Source of the DNA: Chitinophaga niastensis
Lineage (GTDB): Bacteria > Bacteroidota > Bacteroidia > Chitinophagales > Chitinophagaceae
DNA: 64,000 nucleotides
Assembly: GCF_003014755.1 (NCBI RefSeq)
Contig: NZ_PYAW01000006.1
Coordinates: forward strand, 186,001-250,000
Direction: 5' to 3'
Below are positions 1 through 10,300 of the stretch, in pieces (the first letter of the stretch is position 1; each line of letters starts with the position of its first letter). The notes below the pieces were generated by a model. It was not told the DNA's origin and did no database searches. It saw only the letters and a list, made by a program, of their open reading frames with translations. Made by a program: the position numbers and the translations under genes.

Positions 1-59
1 ACGTAAACCTTGATAAGCATCACTCAGATATAACATTTGAAGAGGAGTTGGAAGTTACA

Positions 60-701
60 ATGGACAAGGCTTTTTATACACCAGAGAAGATAAAAGAGTT
101 ATATAGCAATAAAGTGGTCAATAGGATATTGTTCAGGAGGGAATACCTGAATAATGAGGAACTGTTTACGTTCTTCTGGGCTACAAAATCTCCTTTCTCA
201 CAGTGGCATTCAGCACATTTTAAAGCCACCACTTTTATTGGAGCAGCAAATGAGGAAGCTGTAGAAAAATTATTAGCTGGTGCTTTCCCGGTCAGTGAGC
301 AGCGATATTCGTCTGCAGAACAGTTTATGATGTATCATAAGGCAATGTTGTTTTTAGATAGAACAACAGCGAAACAAATTATGAGTACTAATGATGTTCG
401 CAACATTAAAGAATTAGGCAGACAGGTGAAACATTTTGATGAGAATGTATGGAAATATCACCGCAGCAACATTGTTTACGAAGGCAATAAAGCAAAGTTT
501 ACCCAAAATGAAGCGTTGAAGGAAGCGCTGCTTGCAACCCAGGGCACAACGCTTGTAGAAGCGGCGCCTAATGATACTATCTGGGGAATAGGACTGACAC
601 AGGATGATGTGGGGGCTCAACGAAGGGAAACATGGTCAGGGAAAAATCTTTTAGGAGAAATTTTAACACAGATACGAGTGGAATTGATGGGGGAATATTA
701 A
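60..701 (+). CDS. NADAR (YbiA-like) domain protein, 5' end uncertain
   Basis: NADAR-fold proteins act on N-glycosidic bonds of ADP-ribose-like or riboflavin-pathway compounds, and some reverse ADP-ribosylation of guanine bases. Family signatures are visible: FFW followed by SPFSQW near residues 40-50, the SSAEQFMMYHKA helix, a KHFDENVWKYHRSNIVYEGN block, LVEAAPNDTIWGIGL and WSGKNLLGEIL near the C-terminus. Length fits a single NADAR domain with a short N-terminal extension. I chose the ATG at 60, but the same frame is open, with no stop, from base 3 of the window, so the protein could be longer and cut by the window edge. The next gene starts 44 bases downstream on the same strand but is unrelated in function. 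The family call is firm; the substrate is unknown. Confidence 0.85.
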   Translation: MDKAFYTPEKIKELYSNKVVNRILFRREYLNNEELFTFFWATKSPFSQWHSAHFKATTFIGAANEEAVEKLLAGAFPVSEQRYSSAEQFMMYHKAMLFLDRTTAKQIMSTNDVRNIKELGRQVKHFDENVWKYHRSNIVYEGNKAKFTQNEALKEALLATQGTTLVEAAPNDTIWGIGLTQDDVGAQRRETWSGKNLLGEILTQIRVELMGEY

Positions 702-745
702 AACAGAATGAATACATAGCCCAATAATCTATACCTGAAAATTCT

Positions 746-3700
746 ATGCACAGATCCCTATACCGTCTTTTACTCTTACTCCTCCTATGTTTCTACACGC
801 TGAGCACCACCGCTCAGGTTGCGGAAACTCCATTGGAGCAGCATATCCGTGCCGTATATAAATTACTCCAGGAGCGCAGGGCCAACCACAAGCTGCAGGG
901 ACAGGACCTATACGATCAGTTGAAAGATACTGCGAACTTTAAACTGCCTGTCGGTATCGGTGGCAACGATAATGGGCAGCCACCGGTGATCATAGATAGT
1001 ATCCGCTTTTTGCCGGATCATGCAGAGGTGACGGCTTACCTGGTAGTACAGCTCCCTGGTACAGACCGGGAGCTGATGTTTGCCGCCAGCAGCATTCCCA
1101 TTACACGCAAAGGCGGACTGGTAGGTACTGCAAGGCTGGAGCTGGTGAACGATCAGCCCCTGAACTTGTTTGGCGATAGCACGGCTGTGATCATTCAGCA
1201 TGGAAAAACTTTTGCGGAGTTTGATTGTAACGGTTTCAAACGCCTGGGTATAGGTGCAGAAATACAGTTAAGCCCGAAATTGGTAAAGGGAAATGCAGAT
1301 GGTACACAAAACCTGGATGAAAGGGTAAAAGGTTATTTTGAAACACAGGCAAGCGATCTGAATGATATTATAGCTACCGTAAATATAGAGCCTTTCCAGA
1401 TAAGAGGTGCAAAGGGCGTTACTTTTACTGTGCAGGATGCAGTGATAGATCTGAGTGATTATCATAACAGCGCTGGTATGGTGTTCCCTGCTGAATACAA
1501 CAAATTGTACAGCACAGCAGACCTGCCGCTGTGGAGAGGATTCTGCCTGCGCAACTTTACTGTTACCCTCCCTGATGAAATAAAAGATAATAAGCAAAAA
1601 GGTCAGCGTAAATCTTTCAGCGTGCGCAATGCGCTGATAGATGAAAGAGGATTCAGTGGCGAATTACTGGCCCGTAACCTGATACCGCTTGAAAGCGGCG
1701 ATATGGGCGGATGGGCCTTTTCAATAGAAGAGTTTAGATTGGGTTTTGTGGCCAACCAGTTCAAATACGGTAGCCTGGCTGGCGGCATCAATGTGCCTAT
1801 TACCGGCGACACTACACAGTTTGCCTACACTGCTCTTTTCCATCCGGGTGTGGAATATGTGTTTACTATTCAACCTTCAAAAGAGGTTAGCTTTGAAATA
1901 TTCCAGGCAGCTCATGTAACATTGGAAAAATCTTCTTTCCTGGAAGTGGCGGTCAAAAATAAAGCGTTCCAGGTAGCGGCTAATCTTACCGGCACATTGT
2001 CTATTGGCGGCAGTGTGAAAGGGGATGATTCAACAGGCAGTGCGCAAGGCAGCAGCAATAATTTAGCAATACCTGATATCCGGTTTGAACAGTTGGTGAT
2101 TTCCACGCAGGCGCCTTTTATTCATAGTGGTACCTTCTCGCTTAGTGGTAACACTAATCTGCCTAAGCTGGGTGGTTACACGTTAAGTGTAGATGCTATA
2201 CAGTTTGTAAAAGATGGAGAAGAACGCGGTCTTGGTTTTGATGTGCATCTCAATTTGATGGGTGGTAACAGCGCGTTTGCAGCAGATGCTTCTCTTGCTA
2301 TCCTGGGCAAAGTGAATAACAGTGATGGTCGTTATCATTTCCGGTATAGCCGTATCTGGCTAAGCCGTATAGCTATTGATGTTGATCAGGGGCCATTTGC
2401 GCTGAGGGGTAGCCTGCTGTTCTTTAATGAGAACAAGATCTATGGCAATGGTTTCCGCGGTGATATTGATGCCCGTATAAGAATTGGTAAAAGTTCCGGT
2501 GGCATCAGGGTGGGAGTTACTGCTTTGTTTGGCAGTGTAAATGACTCCCGGTACTGGTATGCAGATGCGCTGGCAGAGTTTCCCGGTGCTATACCTATAC
2601 TCCCGCCGGTGATGGCCAAAGGATTTGGCGGCGGTTTGTATTATGGGGTAAAACAGATCTCTGTTAAGGAGATGCAGGCGGGAACAGCTGGTTATGAGAT
2701 AGGTACAACACGCACTGGTGTTACCTACAAACCAGATCCAGGTGCTGGCTTGGGTATAAAGGCTTCCATGAATTTTGTATTGTCCAACGAAAAAGTACTG
2801 AATGGCATTGTAGGTTTTGAAATGGCCTTCAATAGAAGTGGTGGCGTAAGCCGTATCACTTTCCGTGGTCAGTGTAATGTGCTCACAGCACCTATACCTA
2901 ATGTGTTGGACAAAATAAAAACAAAGTATGCTAAAGTGCTGGAACATGTGGATGGTAATGTATCACAAACATTGAACGACAATACAGATGCAAATGGTCA
3001 GATAGCTGTAGACTTGCTGGTAGACGCAGATTTCGAGAACGGTACTTTATACTCCGATTTCAAAGCCTATATAAATATTGCAGGTGGTGTGATACGTGGT
3101 GTAGGACCCAATGGACTGGCAGGAGAGGGTGTCATGTATGCGGGGCCTGATGGCTGGTACCTGCATGTTGGTAGTCCATCCAACCCGATAGGGATTGAGC
3201 TGCTGGGATTGGCCCGGTCGCATGCCTATTTTATGGTAGGTAAGGATTTGCCGGGAAGCCCGCCGCCACCGCCCAATGTACAGGATATATTGGGAGGCAT
3301 GAATCTGGATTACATGCGTGACCTGAATGCCCTGGCCAAAGGGAATGGTTTTGCATTTGGTGCCGGATTGGATTTTGATACGGGCGATATGACCTTCCTC
3401 ATATTCTACGCACGCCTGGCTGCAGGTATTGGTTTTGATATTATGCTGAAGAATTACGGAGAAGGCGTGCATTGTGAAGGTGGCAATGGTCCTATAGGTA
3501 TTAACGGCTGGTATGCCAACGGACAGGTATATGCTTATTTCCAGGGCAAAATAGGCATCAAGGTAAATCTCTTCCTTATAAAAGGACGCTTTGATATCAT
3601 CGATCTGGGTGCAGCAGTGGTATTGCAGGGTAAGCTGCCTAACCCCACCTGGATGCGTGGCGTGGTTGGTGGTCACTTCAGCATATTGGGCGGGCTTGTA

Positions 3701-5224
3701 TCAGGCGATTGTCGTTTTGAGGTAACATTAGGTAAGGAATGCCGTATTGTTGGTAATAATTTGTTTGCAGAGGCGGGCGTGCAGGTGATTGCAGATGCTA
3801 CTCCCCACGCTGATGAAGGCGATGTAAATGTGTTCAATACTCCCCAGCTGGTGTTCAATATGCCTATAGGGAAGACATTTAATATTACGGATGGCGACAA
3901 CAAGGTACATAGCTTCCGTGCACGCATGGAATATTTTAATCTGAGAGATGGCGGAACAAATATTGATGCGACACAGGAATGGAATGCAGATAATACCACG
4001 GTTGTATTAAATACACCGGAAGTGTTGCCATCGCAGAAAAAGTTAAGACTTACCGCCAGAGTTACCTTTGAAGAAAATGTAAACGGCAGTTGGAGTCCTT
4101 ACCTCATCAACAACCAGCCCTATGCTGAAGCAGTAGATAATGAATTTGCTACTGGTGTTGCCCCGGATGTGATAGTGCCATCCAATGTGGCATATGCTTA
4201 TCCTGTACAGCAGCAGTTGAACTATTATAAAGATGAATCACACCAGGGATATATCATACTTAAAAAAGGACAGGGTTACCTGTTCAATGCCGGTACAGAC
4301 TTTAAACAAATAGGCCGGATAGCCATTGACGGGGCACAGCCGCTGGAGTTTGACCTGCAATATAACAGTGGAAAAATAAACTTTACGGTACCGGATGGTA
4401 TCCGGAATGACAAGGCTTACAGCCTGTCATTGGTAAATACGCCGGTAACTTCCAATACCGCTATCGACAGGAATGTGAGTAAACAGGATACACAGGTGGC
4501 CAGTGGTGATGCAGGCACCGTTACCTTGCAAACCAAAAAAACAACAGGTGGAATCAATAGCCTGCAGGAAAAAGTGATGTACAATTATTTGTTCCGTAGT
4601 AGCCGGTACAGCACTTTCAGTGAAAAAATAGATCATTCCCCGCTTTATTCTATGTTCACCTGGCCTATCCGCAATGCGGTATATGAGTTTGGCTACGTGA
4701 TCAATAACCAGGAATTGTTTGATGAACAGGAAGTAGATGCAAGTGGTAACAGTAAGGTGTTGCAGTTTGAAGCCCTGCTGGATGATAACGTTTGGTATCA
4801 GCAATACATATATCCTTATGTATATGCCGACTATGGCACTTCTCCTTATATCTATATCAGTTGGAGGAATATAGCAGATATAGGTGCTCCTCCGGTAAAA
4901 GGCATTTACCTGCGTCAATCTCCTAATGCATTGCAGTTGCAGCAAGGCGGTCAAACAGCATATAACGGCCTTTCCGGGTTTATTTACAACCTACCGCATT
5001 ATATAGAAAGGGATTATGTAGAAACACAAAGTGCTATAGCCAACGCTTATATACACCAGTGGATTCCTGTGCTTTCAGATAAACAGGCACATATGATATC
5101 TACACCTTTTACACCTGCCGGAAAAGGCAACTATCGGTTCCGGATCAAATATGTGTTGCCGGGAATTAATACAGTTACTTCTGTTAAAGAATTAACCATT
5201 CAAAATAATGTCGATAATCATTAA
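746..5224 (+). CDS. Giant secreted protein of unknown family (1492 aa)
   Basis: I do not recognise this family. Residues 1-23 form a clear signal peptide (positive start, long Leu run, cleavage after TTAQ). The body is rich in Gly, Asp and alternating hydrophobic residues, suggesting extensive beta structure, with a short poly-Pro patch (SPPPPPN) near residue 840. The C-terminal third (about residue 1150 on) changes to sequence that looks like beta-sandwich domains. No lipobox, transmembrane anchor or canonical T9SS sorting tail is evident. It opens a tandem with the FN3-like protein (1 base after its stop) and the SprB-repeat protein, so the three are probably one operon. A large cell-surface or exported structural protein is the most I would infer. 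Confidence 0.85.
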   Translation: MHRSLYRLLLLLLLCFYTLSTTAQVAETPLEQHIRAVYKLLQERRANHKLQGQDLYDQLKDTANFKLPVGIGGNDNGQPPVIIDSIRFLPDHAEVTAYLVVQLPGTDRELMFAASSIPITRKGGLVGTARLELVNDQPLNLFGDSTAVIIQHGKTFAEFDCNGFKRLGIGAEIQLSPKLVKGNADGTQNLDERVKGYFETQASDLNDIIATVNIEPFQIRGAKGVTFTVQDAVIDLSDYHNSAGMVFPAEYNKLYSTADLPLWRGFCLRNFTVTLPDEIKDNKQKGQRKSFSVRNALIDERGFSGELLARNLIPLESGDMGGWAFSIEEFRLGFVANQFKYGSLAGGINVPITGDTTQFAYTALFHPGVEYVFTIQPSKEVSFEIFQAAHVTLEKSSFLEVAVKNKAFQVAANLTGTLSIGGSVKGDDSTGSAQGSSNNLAIPDIRFEQLVISTQAPFIHSGTFSLSGNTNLPKLGGYTLSVDAIQFVKDGEERGLGFDVHLNLMGGNSAFAADASLAILGKVNNSDGRYHFRYSRIWLSRIAIDVDQGPFALRGSLLFFNENKIYGNGFRGDIDARIRIGKSSGGIRVGVTALFGSVNDSRYWYADALAEFPGAIPILPPVMAKGFGGGLYYGVKQISVKEMQAGTAGYEIGTTRTGVTYKPDPGAGLGIKASMNFVLSNEKVLNGIVGFEMAFNRSGGVSRITFRGQCNVLTAPIPNVLDKIKTKYAKVLEHVDGNVSQTLNDNTDANGQIAVDLLVDADFENGTLYSDFKAYINIAGGVIRGVGPNGLAGEGVMYAGPDGWYLHVGSPSNPIGIELLGLARSHAYFMVGKDLPGSPPPPPNVQDILGGMNLDYMRDLNALAKGNGFAFGAGLDFDTGDMTFLIFYARLAAGIGFDIMLKNYGEGVHCEGGNGPIGINGWYANGQVYAYFQGKIGIKVNLFLIKGRFDIIDLGAAVVLQGKLPNPTWMRGVVGGHFSILGGLVSGDCRFEVTLGKECRIVGNNLFAEAGVQVIADATPHADEGDVNVFNTPQLVFNMPIGKTFNITDGDNKVHSFRARMEYFNLRDGGTNIDATQEWNADNTTVVLNTPEVLPSQKKLRLTARVTFEENVNGSWSPYLINNQPYAEAVDNEFATGVAPDVIVPSNVAYAYPVQQQLNYYKDESHQGYIILKKGQGYLFNAGTDFKQIGRIAIDGAQPLEFDLQYNSGKINFTVPDGIRNDKAYSLSLVNTPVTSNTAIDRNVSKQDTQVASGDAGTVTLQTKKTTGGINSLQEKVMYNYLFRSSRYSTFSEKIDHSPLYSMFTWPIRNAVYEFGYVINNQELFDEQEVDASGNSKVLQFEALLDDNVWYQQYIYPYVYADYGTSPYIYISWRNIADIGAPPVKGIYLRQSPNALQLQQGGQTAYNGLSGFIYNLPHYIERDYVETQSAIANAYIHQWIPVLSDKQAHMISTPFTPAGKGNYRFRIKYVLPGINTVTSVKELTIQNNVDNH

Positions 5225-5225
5225 C

Positions 5226-7343
5226 ATGAATAACCGAAGGAATACACGGAGAGGGATATACGTTTTACTGGTGGTGTATAGCTTGCTTTTTACCGGCAGG
5301 GCTATAGCACAGAAAAGAGCTACTGCAGGAGCAAAACCACAGGTGGTGGTAATAGCCAGTCCATATAAGAACGCTATTTTGTTGCGCTGGGCTCCGGTAA
5401 ATGAAGTGTTATGGAATAAAGCCAACGTTAACGGGTATACGATAAGGAGATATAAGGTCCTTCGTAATGGTGTGCTGCAAAGTCAGCCAGAAGGAGTATT
5501 ACTTACAAAACAGCCCTTGCATCCTTTACCTTTAAAAGACTGGGAACAGGTGTTAAAGGCAAATGAGAAATATGCCGCCATAGAGGCGCAGGCTTTGTAT
5601 GGAGAAAGTTTCCAGGTAGAAATGCCCAACAACCATACCCCCGGAGATATTATGTCTGTTTATCACCGGGCACAGGAACTACGATCCCGTTATAGTTTTG
5701 CGCTGTTTTCGGCAGACCAGTCCTTCACCGTGGCACGTGCTGCTGCATTGGGATTTGTGGATAGCACTGTCAATCCCGGGGAAAAATACCTGTACCAGGT
5801 ATCTATTGCCGCTGGCGCTGCCGGCCCTGCATCCGATACAGGGTTTGTATTTACCGGCTATGCAGATTATAAGCCTGTGCCCAAGCCACATGATCTACGG
5901 GCAGAGAACATGCAGCAATCGGTGTTGTTAAGCTGGAACAAAAATCTGTATGAGCATGTATTCACTGCATACCTGGTAGAACGTTCAGATGATGAAGGCA
6001 AAACCTTTCAAAACCTCACGGAGGCACCTGTTGTGAATACAGAGGAAAAAACTGGTGCAACCGGCCATCAGCAAAAGTTTTTCCGGATAGATACTGTAAA
6101 ACAACTGGAACACCGTTATGTATATCGCATAAAAGGGATCACACCATTTGGAGAGATCAGTCCTCCATCAGATACAGCGCAGGTATTCGTAACAGCGATG
6201 CTGACTGTGCGGCCCAGTATCACAGGCGCTACGGAACTGGATAATAACCGGATAAGTCTGCAATGGCATATGCCTTCCAGCGGTGTACGTGTAAAGGCAT
6301 TTTATCTGGAAAGAGCCTCCGCTATCAATAAAGACTTTATAAAGATCAGTCAAAATGCGCTTACAGCTGCTGATTCTGTTTTTGTAGATGAATCACCGCT
6401 CCCTGCCAATTATTACCGGGTAAAGGTGGTAACAATGAATGGACAAACAGCTTATTCATTACCACATTTTGTGCAGCTCACAGATAGTACGCCCCCGCTG
6501 GCCCCCGCGGGACTCACCGGGCGTATATCAGATAAAGGTGTTGTACAGCTTTCCTGGACCGCGAATAAAGAAAAGGACCTTTATGCTTACCGCGTATTCA
6601 GGGCAAATGTGGCTGCAGCGGAATTTGTGCAGGTAACAAAGGAGCCGCTGTTAAAGAACAGCTTTACAGATACGATTAATATAAACACGCTTACGAAATA
6701 TGTTTACTACAAAGTAGTAGCGTTGGACGGGCATTACAATCCTTCTGACTTTTCAACGCCGTTGCAGTTGAAACGCCCGGACATTATACCTCCGGTACCA
6801 CCTGTTTTTACAGATCTGCAGGCAAGGGAAAATGGTATTTTCCTGCAATGGCAGCGTAGTACCAGCGAAGATGTCGTACGGCATGAATTGTTGCGGTCAA
6901 AGGACACTACCTGGGAGTTGATACACGTTTTTGCAGTAACAGATACTATCAATAGTTATACAGATACCAGCGCCTTGCCCGGCGTGTCTTACCATTATGC
7001 TGTAACAGCAGTAGATGATAGTCACCTGCGTTCCTTATCCAAAACGGTAAGCGCCGCGCGTATCAACATGGGCACAACTGCCAGACAACCGTTGTATGCA
7101 GCTATCGACAGGGAGCACAAACGCATTGTGCTACGCTGGCCATCGACGGGTGCAATAACAAAATACTGGTTGTATCGTGCAGAGCAGGGTAAGCCTTACC
7201 GGCTGCATAGCACATTGCCTGGTAGCGGTACAGCATTCGCAGATGAAGCGCTGTTCATCAATACCATCTACCGGTATAAATTAAAAAGCTTTGATCAACA
7301 ACAAAATAGTGCTATGAGCGAAGAGGTGGAGGTGAAATATTAA
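5226..7343 (+). CDS. Secreted fibronectin type III-like repeat protein
   Basis: The protein carries an N-terminal signal peptide (MNNRRNTRRG followed by a hydrophobic stretch ending in RAIAQ). Downstream are several FN3-like units: an atypical one at about residues 30-190, then units beginning around KPHDLRAEN, RPSITGATELDNNR, PPLAPAGLTG and PPVPPVFTDL, and a last one near the end. The recurring pattern is L-x-W-x near the start of a unit and Y-x-Y-x-V or Y-x-Y-x-I at its end, with the PP linkers typical of bacterial FN3 arrays. I prefer ATG 5226, one base after the upstream stop, over an earlier in-frame ATG at 5208 that would overlap the upstream gene; both precede the signal peptide. No enzyme domain is visible. 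Presumably an extracellular adhesion or scaffold partner of its two neighbours. Confidence 0.8.
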   Translation: MNNRRNTRRGIYVLLVVYSLLFTGRAIAQKRATAGAKPQVVVIASPYKNAILLRWAPVNEVLWNKANVNGYTIRRYKVLRNGVLQSQPEGVLLTKQPLHPLPLKDWEQVLKANEKYAAIEAQALYGESFQVEMPNNHTPGDIMSVYHRAQELRSRYSFALFSADQSFTVARAAALGFVDSTVNPGEKYLYQVSIAAGAAGPASDTGFVFTGYADYKPVPKPHDLRAENMQQSVLLSWNKNLYEHVFTAYLVERSDDEGKTFQNLTEAPVVNTEEKTGATGHQQKFFRIDTVKQLEHRYVYRIKGITPFGEISPPSDTAQVFVTAMLTVRPSITGATELDNNRISLQWHMPSSGVRVKAFYLERASAINKDFIKISQNALTAADSVFVDESPLPANYYRVKVVTMNGQTAYSLPHFVQLTDSTPPLAPAGLTGRISDKGVVQLSWTANKEKDLYAYRVFRANVAAAEFVQVTKEPLLKNSFTDTININTLTKYVYYKVVALDGHYNPSDFSTPLQLKRPDIIPPVPPVFTDLQARENGIFLQWQRSTSEDVVRHELLRSKDTTWELIHVFAVTDTINSYTDTSALPGVSYHYAVTAVDDSHLRSLSKTVSAARINMGTTARQPLYAAIDREHKRIVLRWPSTGAITKYWLYRAEQGKPYRLHSTLPGSGTAFADEALFINTIYRYKLKSFDQQQNSAMSEEVEVKY

Positions 7344-7366
7344 TATAACAAGTTATCCCTTATACT

Positions 7367-10300
7367 ATGAAAAAGGCGTACCTCTTTTTACTGGTGCTCT
7401 TATCAGCCCTTATGATGGGCTTGATAAGCCATGCGCAGCAGTATAAGTTGACCTATATGATAGAGTCAGATTTTCTCTATACCTGGCAGGACCAGGTATG
7501 GGACGATCTCTCTCAGCAATATGTTACTGTGCAGAAAAACCAATACTATACTACTGACCAGTTTAGAATATTCAGCTACACTTTCCGGGTAGAATATGTA
7601 TCCGGCGCCGTACAGGATATTACTATTACACCGGCTGTTGTCAGGAGTACAAGTAATCAACTGTTGACTTATGCAGGATCGGTGATCCTGAATGGCACTC
7701 CTAAGCAGATACGTTTTAAATCAGTAGTGGGCCTCAATAGCGGCAATATACAAATAGCGTCTAATCATGATGAGATTGTGTATAGTTATCCGGCCAATAA
7801 AAGCTGCCCCATGTCGGCTACAAATTATGGGAACAGTTATTATCACAACATAACCAGTGATTATTACACCCGCTGTATCTTAAGTCCGCAAATCTACCCG
7901 GTTATAGAAGACAAGCCTTCTAATGTTTCCGGGTTATATACCGCCTGTGGCGGCCAGACTATTACCCTGAAAGCGCCTTGCGTATATGATGCCAATGGTT
8001 ATAGGTTTGTGGCGCCTGTAGGTGCTCCTGTAAACTCCTTTTATGATGTGCTTACCTGGGAGGTAAGCGAAGACCTGGTATCCTGGAAAGCCCTGAATAA
8101 ATATAGGAGCCAGATAACAATAGATGAGAATGACTACAACGATATCAATAAGAAATATAATACACCCCGCTATTACCGGGTGAAGATGGGCCCTATTACC
8201 AGCGATGTTGCAGATGCGCTTGTTTTCAAACGGCCGGCCCCTTCGCCAAATGCAAAGAGCCCTCAGTCACCTCAATGCTTTGGTGCAAAAGGGAAAATGA
8301 TATTGTCTGATTTCCGTTATCCGGATGGATCTGTTTATACAGGGCAGGAAACATTGAACTATACCCTGAAGCCTAAAAATGGTTTCCCCGGCAATAGCAT
8401 ACCCAGTACAGGTACTTCCTTTACTTTTGATAACCTGGATCCGGGAGACTATGATGTGTCTATTATTAACGCAGACGGATGTACGCAGATCATATCTTTC
8501 ACTATCGCCTCTCCGCCTGCCGCTATACAGGTAAGCGCTGTGCAAAGCTGTTCCGGTGGTAATCCGGCTCTTACTGTTAATGCAAGCGGAGGAATAGCAC
8601 CCTACCAGTATTCAATAGATAACGGGAATACTTTTGGCACAACTGCTTTATTTACCAACCTGTCCCCCGGAACTAATTATCAATTGGTGATCAAGGACAA
8701 CAATAGCTGTACTACGCCATTGGCGGTACAAATGTTGTCTGCGTTAACGCTGCAGGCAGCATCTCAGGACCCTTCCAATCCAGGTGCGTCAGACGGCAGT
8801 ATTACGCTTACTCCGGGCGGCGGAGCTGGAGCGCCTTATACCTATAGCCTCGATAATGTGAACTGGCAAAGTAGCAACACATTCAGCGGATTAAAACAGG
8901 GTACATATAATAGCTGGATAAAAGACAATAATGGCTGTACCAATGCTACTGCATTGTCTGTTACATTAAAAGATCCTCAACCGGTAATAGTAACACCGGC
9001 AGTAACACAAATATCCTGTAATGGCCAGGCAGATGGCAGTATGACCGTGAGCGTTGGTGGCGGCAGACCGCCGTTCACCTATTCCATGGATGGAACCAAC
9101 TACCTGCCTGTCAACAGCTTTGCCAACCTGTCTGCAGGTACCTATACTATATGGGCCAAAGACAGCAAAGGCAATACAGGCAGCGCCGGTTTTAATATTG
9201 TTATGCCACCTGCATTGAATGTCACTGTCAGCAACCGGCAGGACGCACTATGTATAGGAGCAGCCAACGGACAGATTGCCGTTGCAGTTACTGGTGGTAC
9301 CGGCGCTTATCAGTATGCTTTGAATGCCGGTGCTTACCAGCCGCAATCTACCTTTACCGTAGCCGCAGGTCAATATACAGTTACCGTAATGGATGCCAAT
9401 GGTTGCCGTGCCGTGAGCCCGCAGGTAAACATTGCAGAACCGGCCCTGGCAGTAGCAGTGACCGCTGCTCCCGGTGCAGCTAACTGTAACGGAGAGGCCA
9501 GCGGTAATATATCCGTTGGCGTTAGTAATGGCGTAGCACCTTATCAATACCAGTTGAACAATGGCGCATGGCAAGCAGGTACAGTATTTAACGGCTTGCG
9601 TGCGGGTACCTATACCGTAAATGTAAAAGATAATAACGGATGCCCGGGCAACCAGTCAAACATAAACGTAACCGAGCCGCCGGTGCTTACTATAGCATTG
9701 GATGCTTACACAGATGCTACCTGTTTTAATATAGCAGATGGCAGCATCAGGGTATCAGCAGTAGGAGGTACAGGTAATGTGTTGTACTATATCAGTACAG
9801 CTCCGGCAGTGCCTAATACGAATGGCGTTTTCAACGGGTTAGCGGCAGGGGATTATACTGTTACAGCTAAAGATGATCATAGCTGCACAACCAGTGTTAA
9901 TGCACATATTGCACAGCCCACAGTATTGCAGCTCACTGCGAATATTTTCCATGTTACCTGTTATGGCATAGCCAATGGTAAAATAACACTGCAGCCAGCC
10001 GGAGGTACAGCACCTTATACATATTCAGCAGATGGTATTACATTCATCAGCAACAATATATTTGATAACCTGTCTGCAGGTAATTATACTTTGTATATAA
10101 AAGATAGCCATACTTGCAGTACCAGTATATCCGTTACCGTTACACAACCACCGCTGTTATCTTTTTCCACTGCCATCAGCAGCGCTTTGTGCCAGGGCAC
10201 TGCTACCGGCACTGTTATGGTAACTGCTACCGGCGGTACAGGTGCTTATAAGTACAATCTGGATGGCAATCCTTTCCGGAACGGAAATGTGTTAGGCAAT

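Noticed and set aside
5208..5228. Overlapping start (5208) of the FN3-like protein as a programmed overlap
   Set aside because: A second in-frame ATG at 5226 immediately after the upstream stop begins the signal peptide and avoids the overlap, so no special mechanism is needed.
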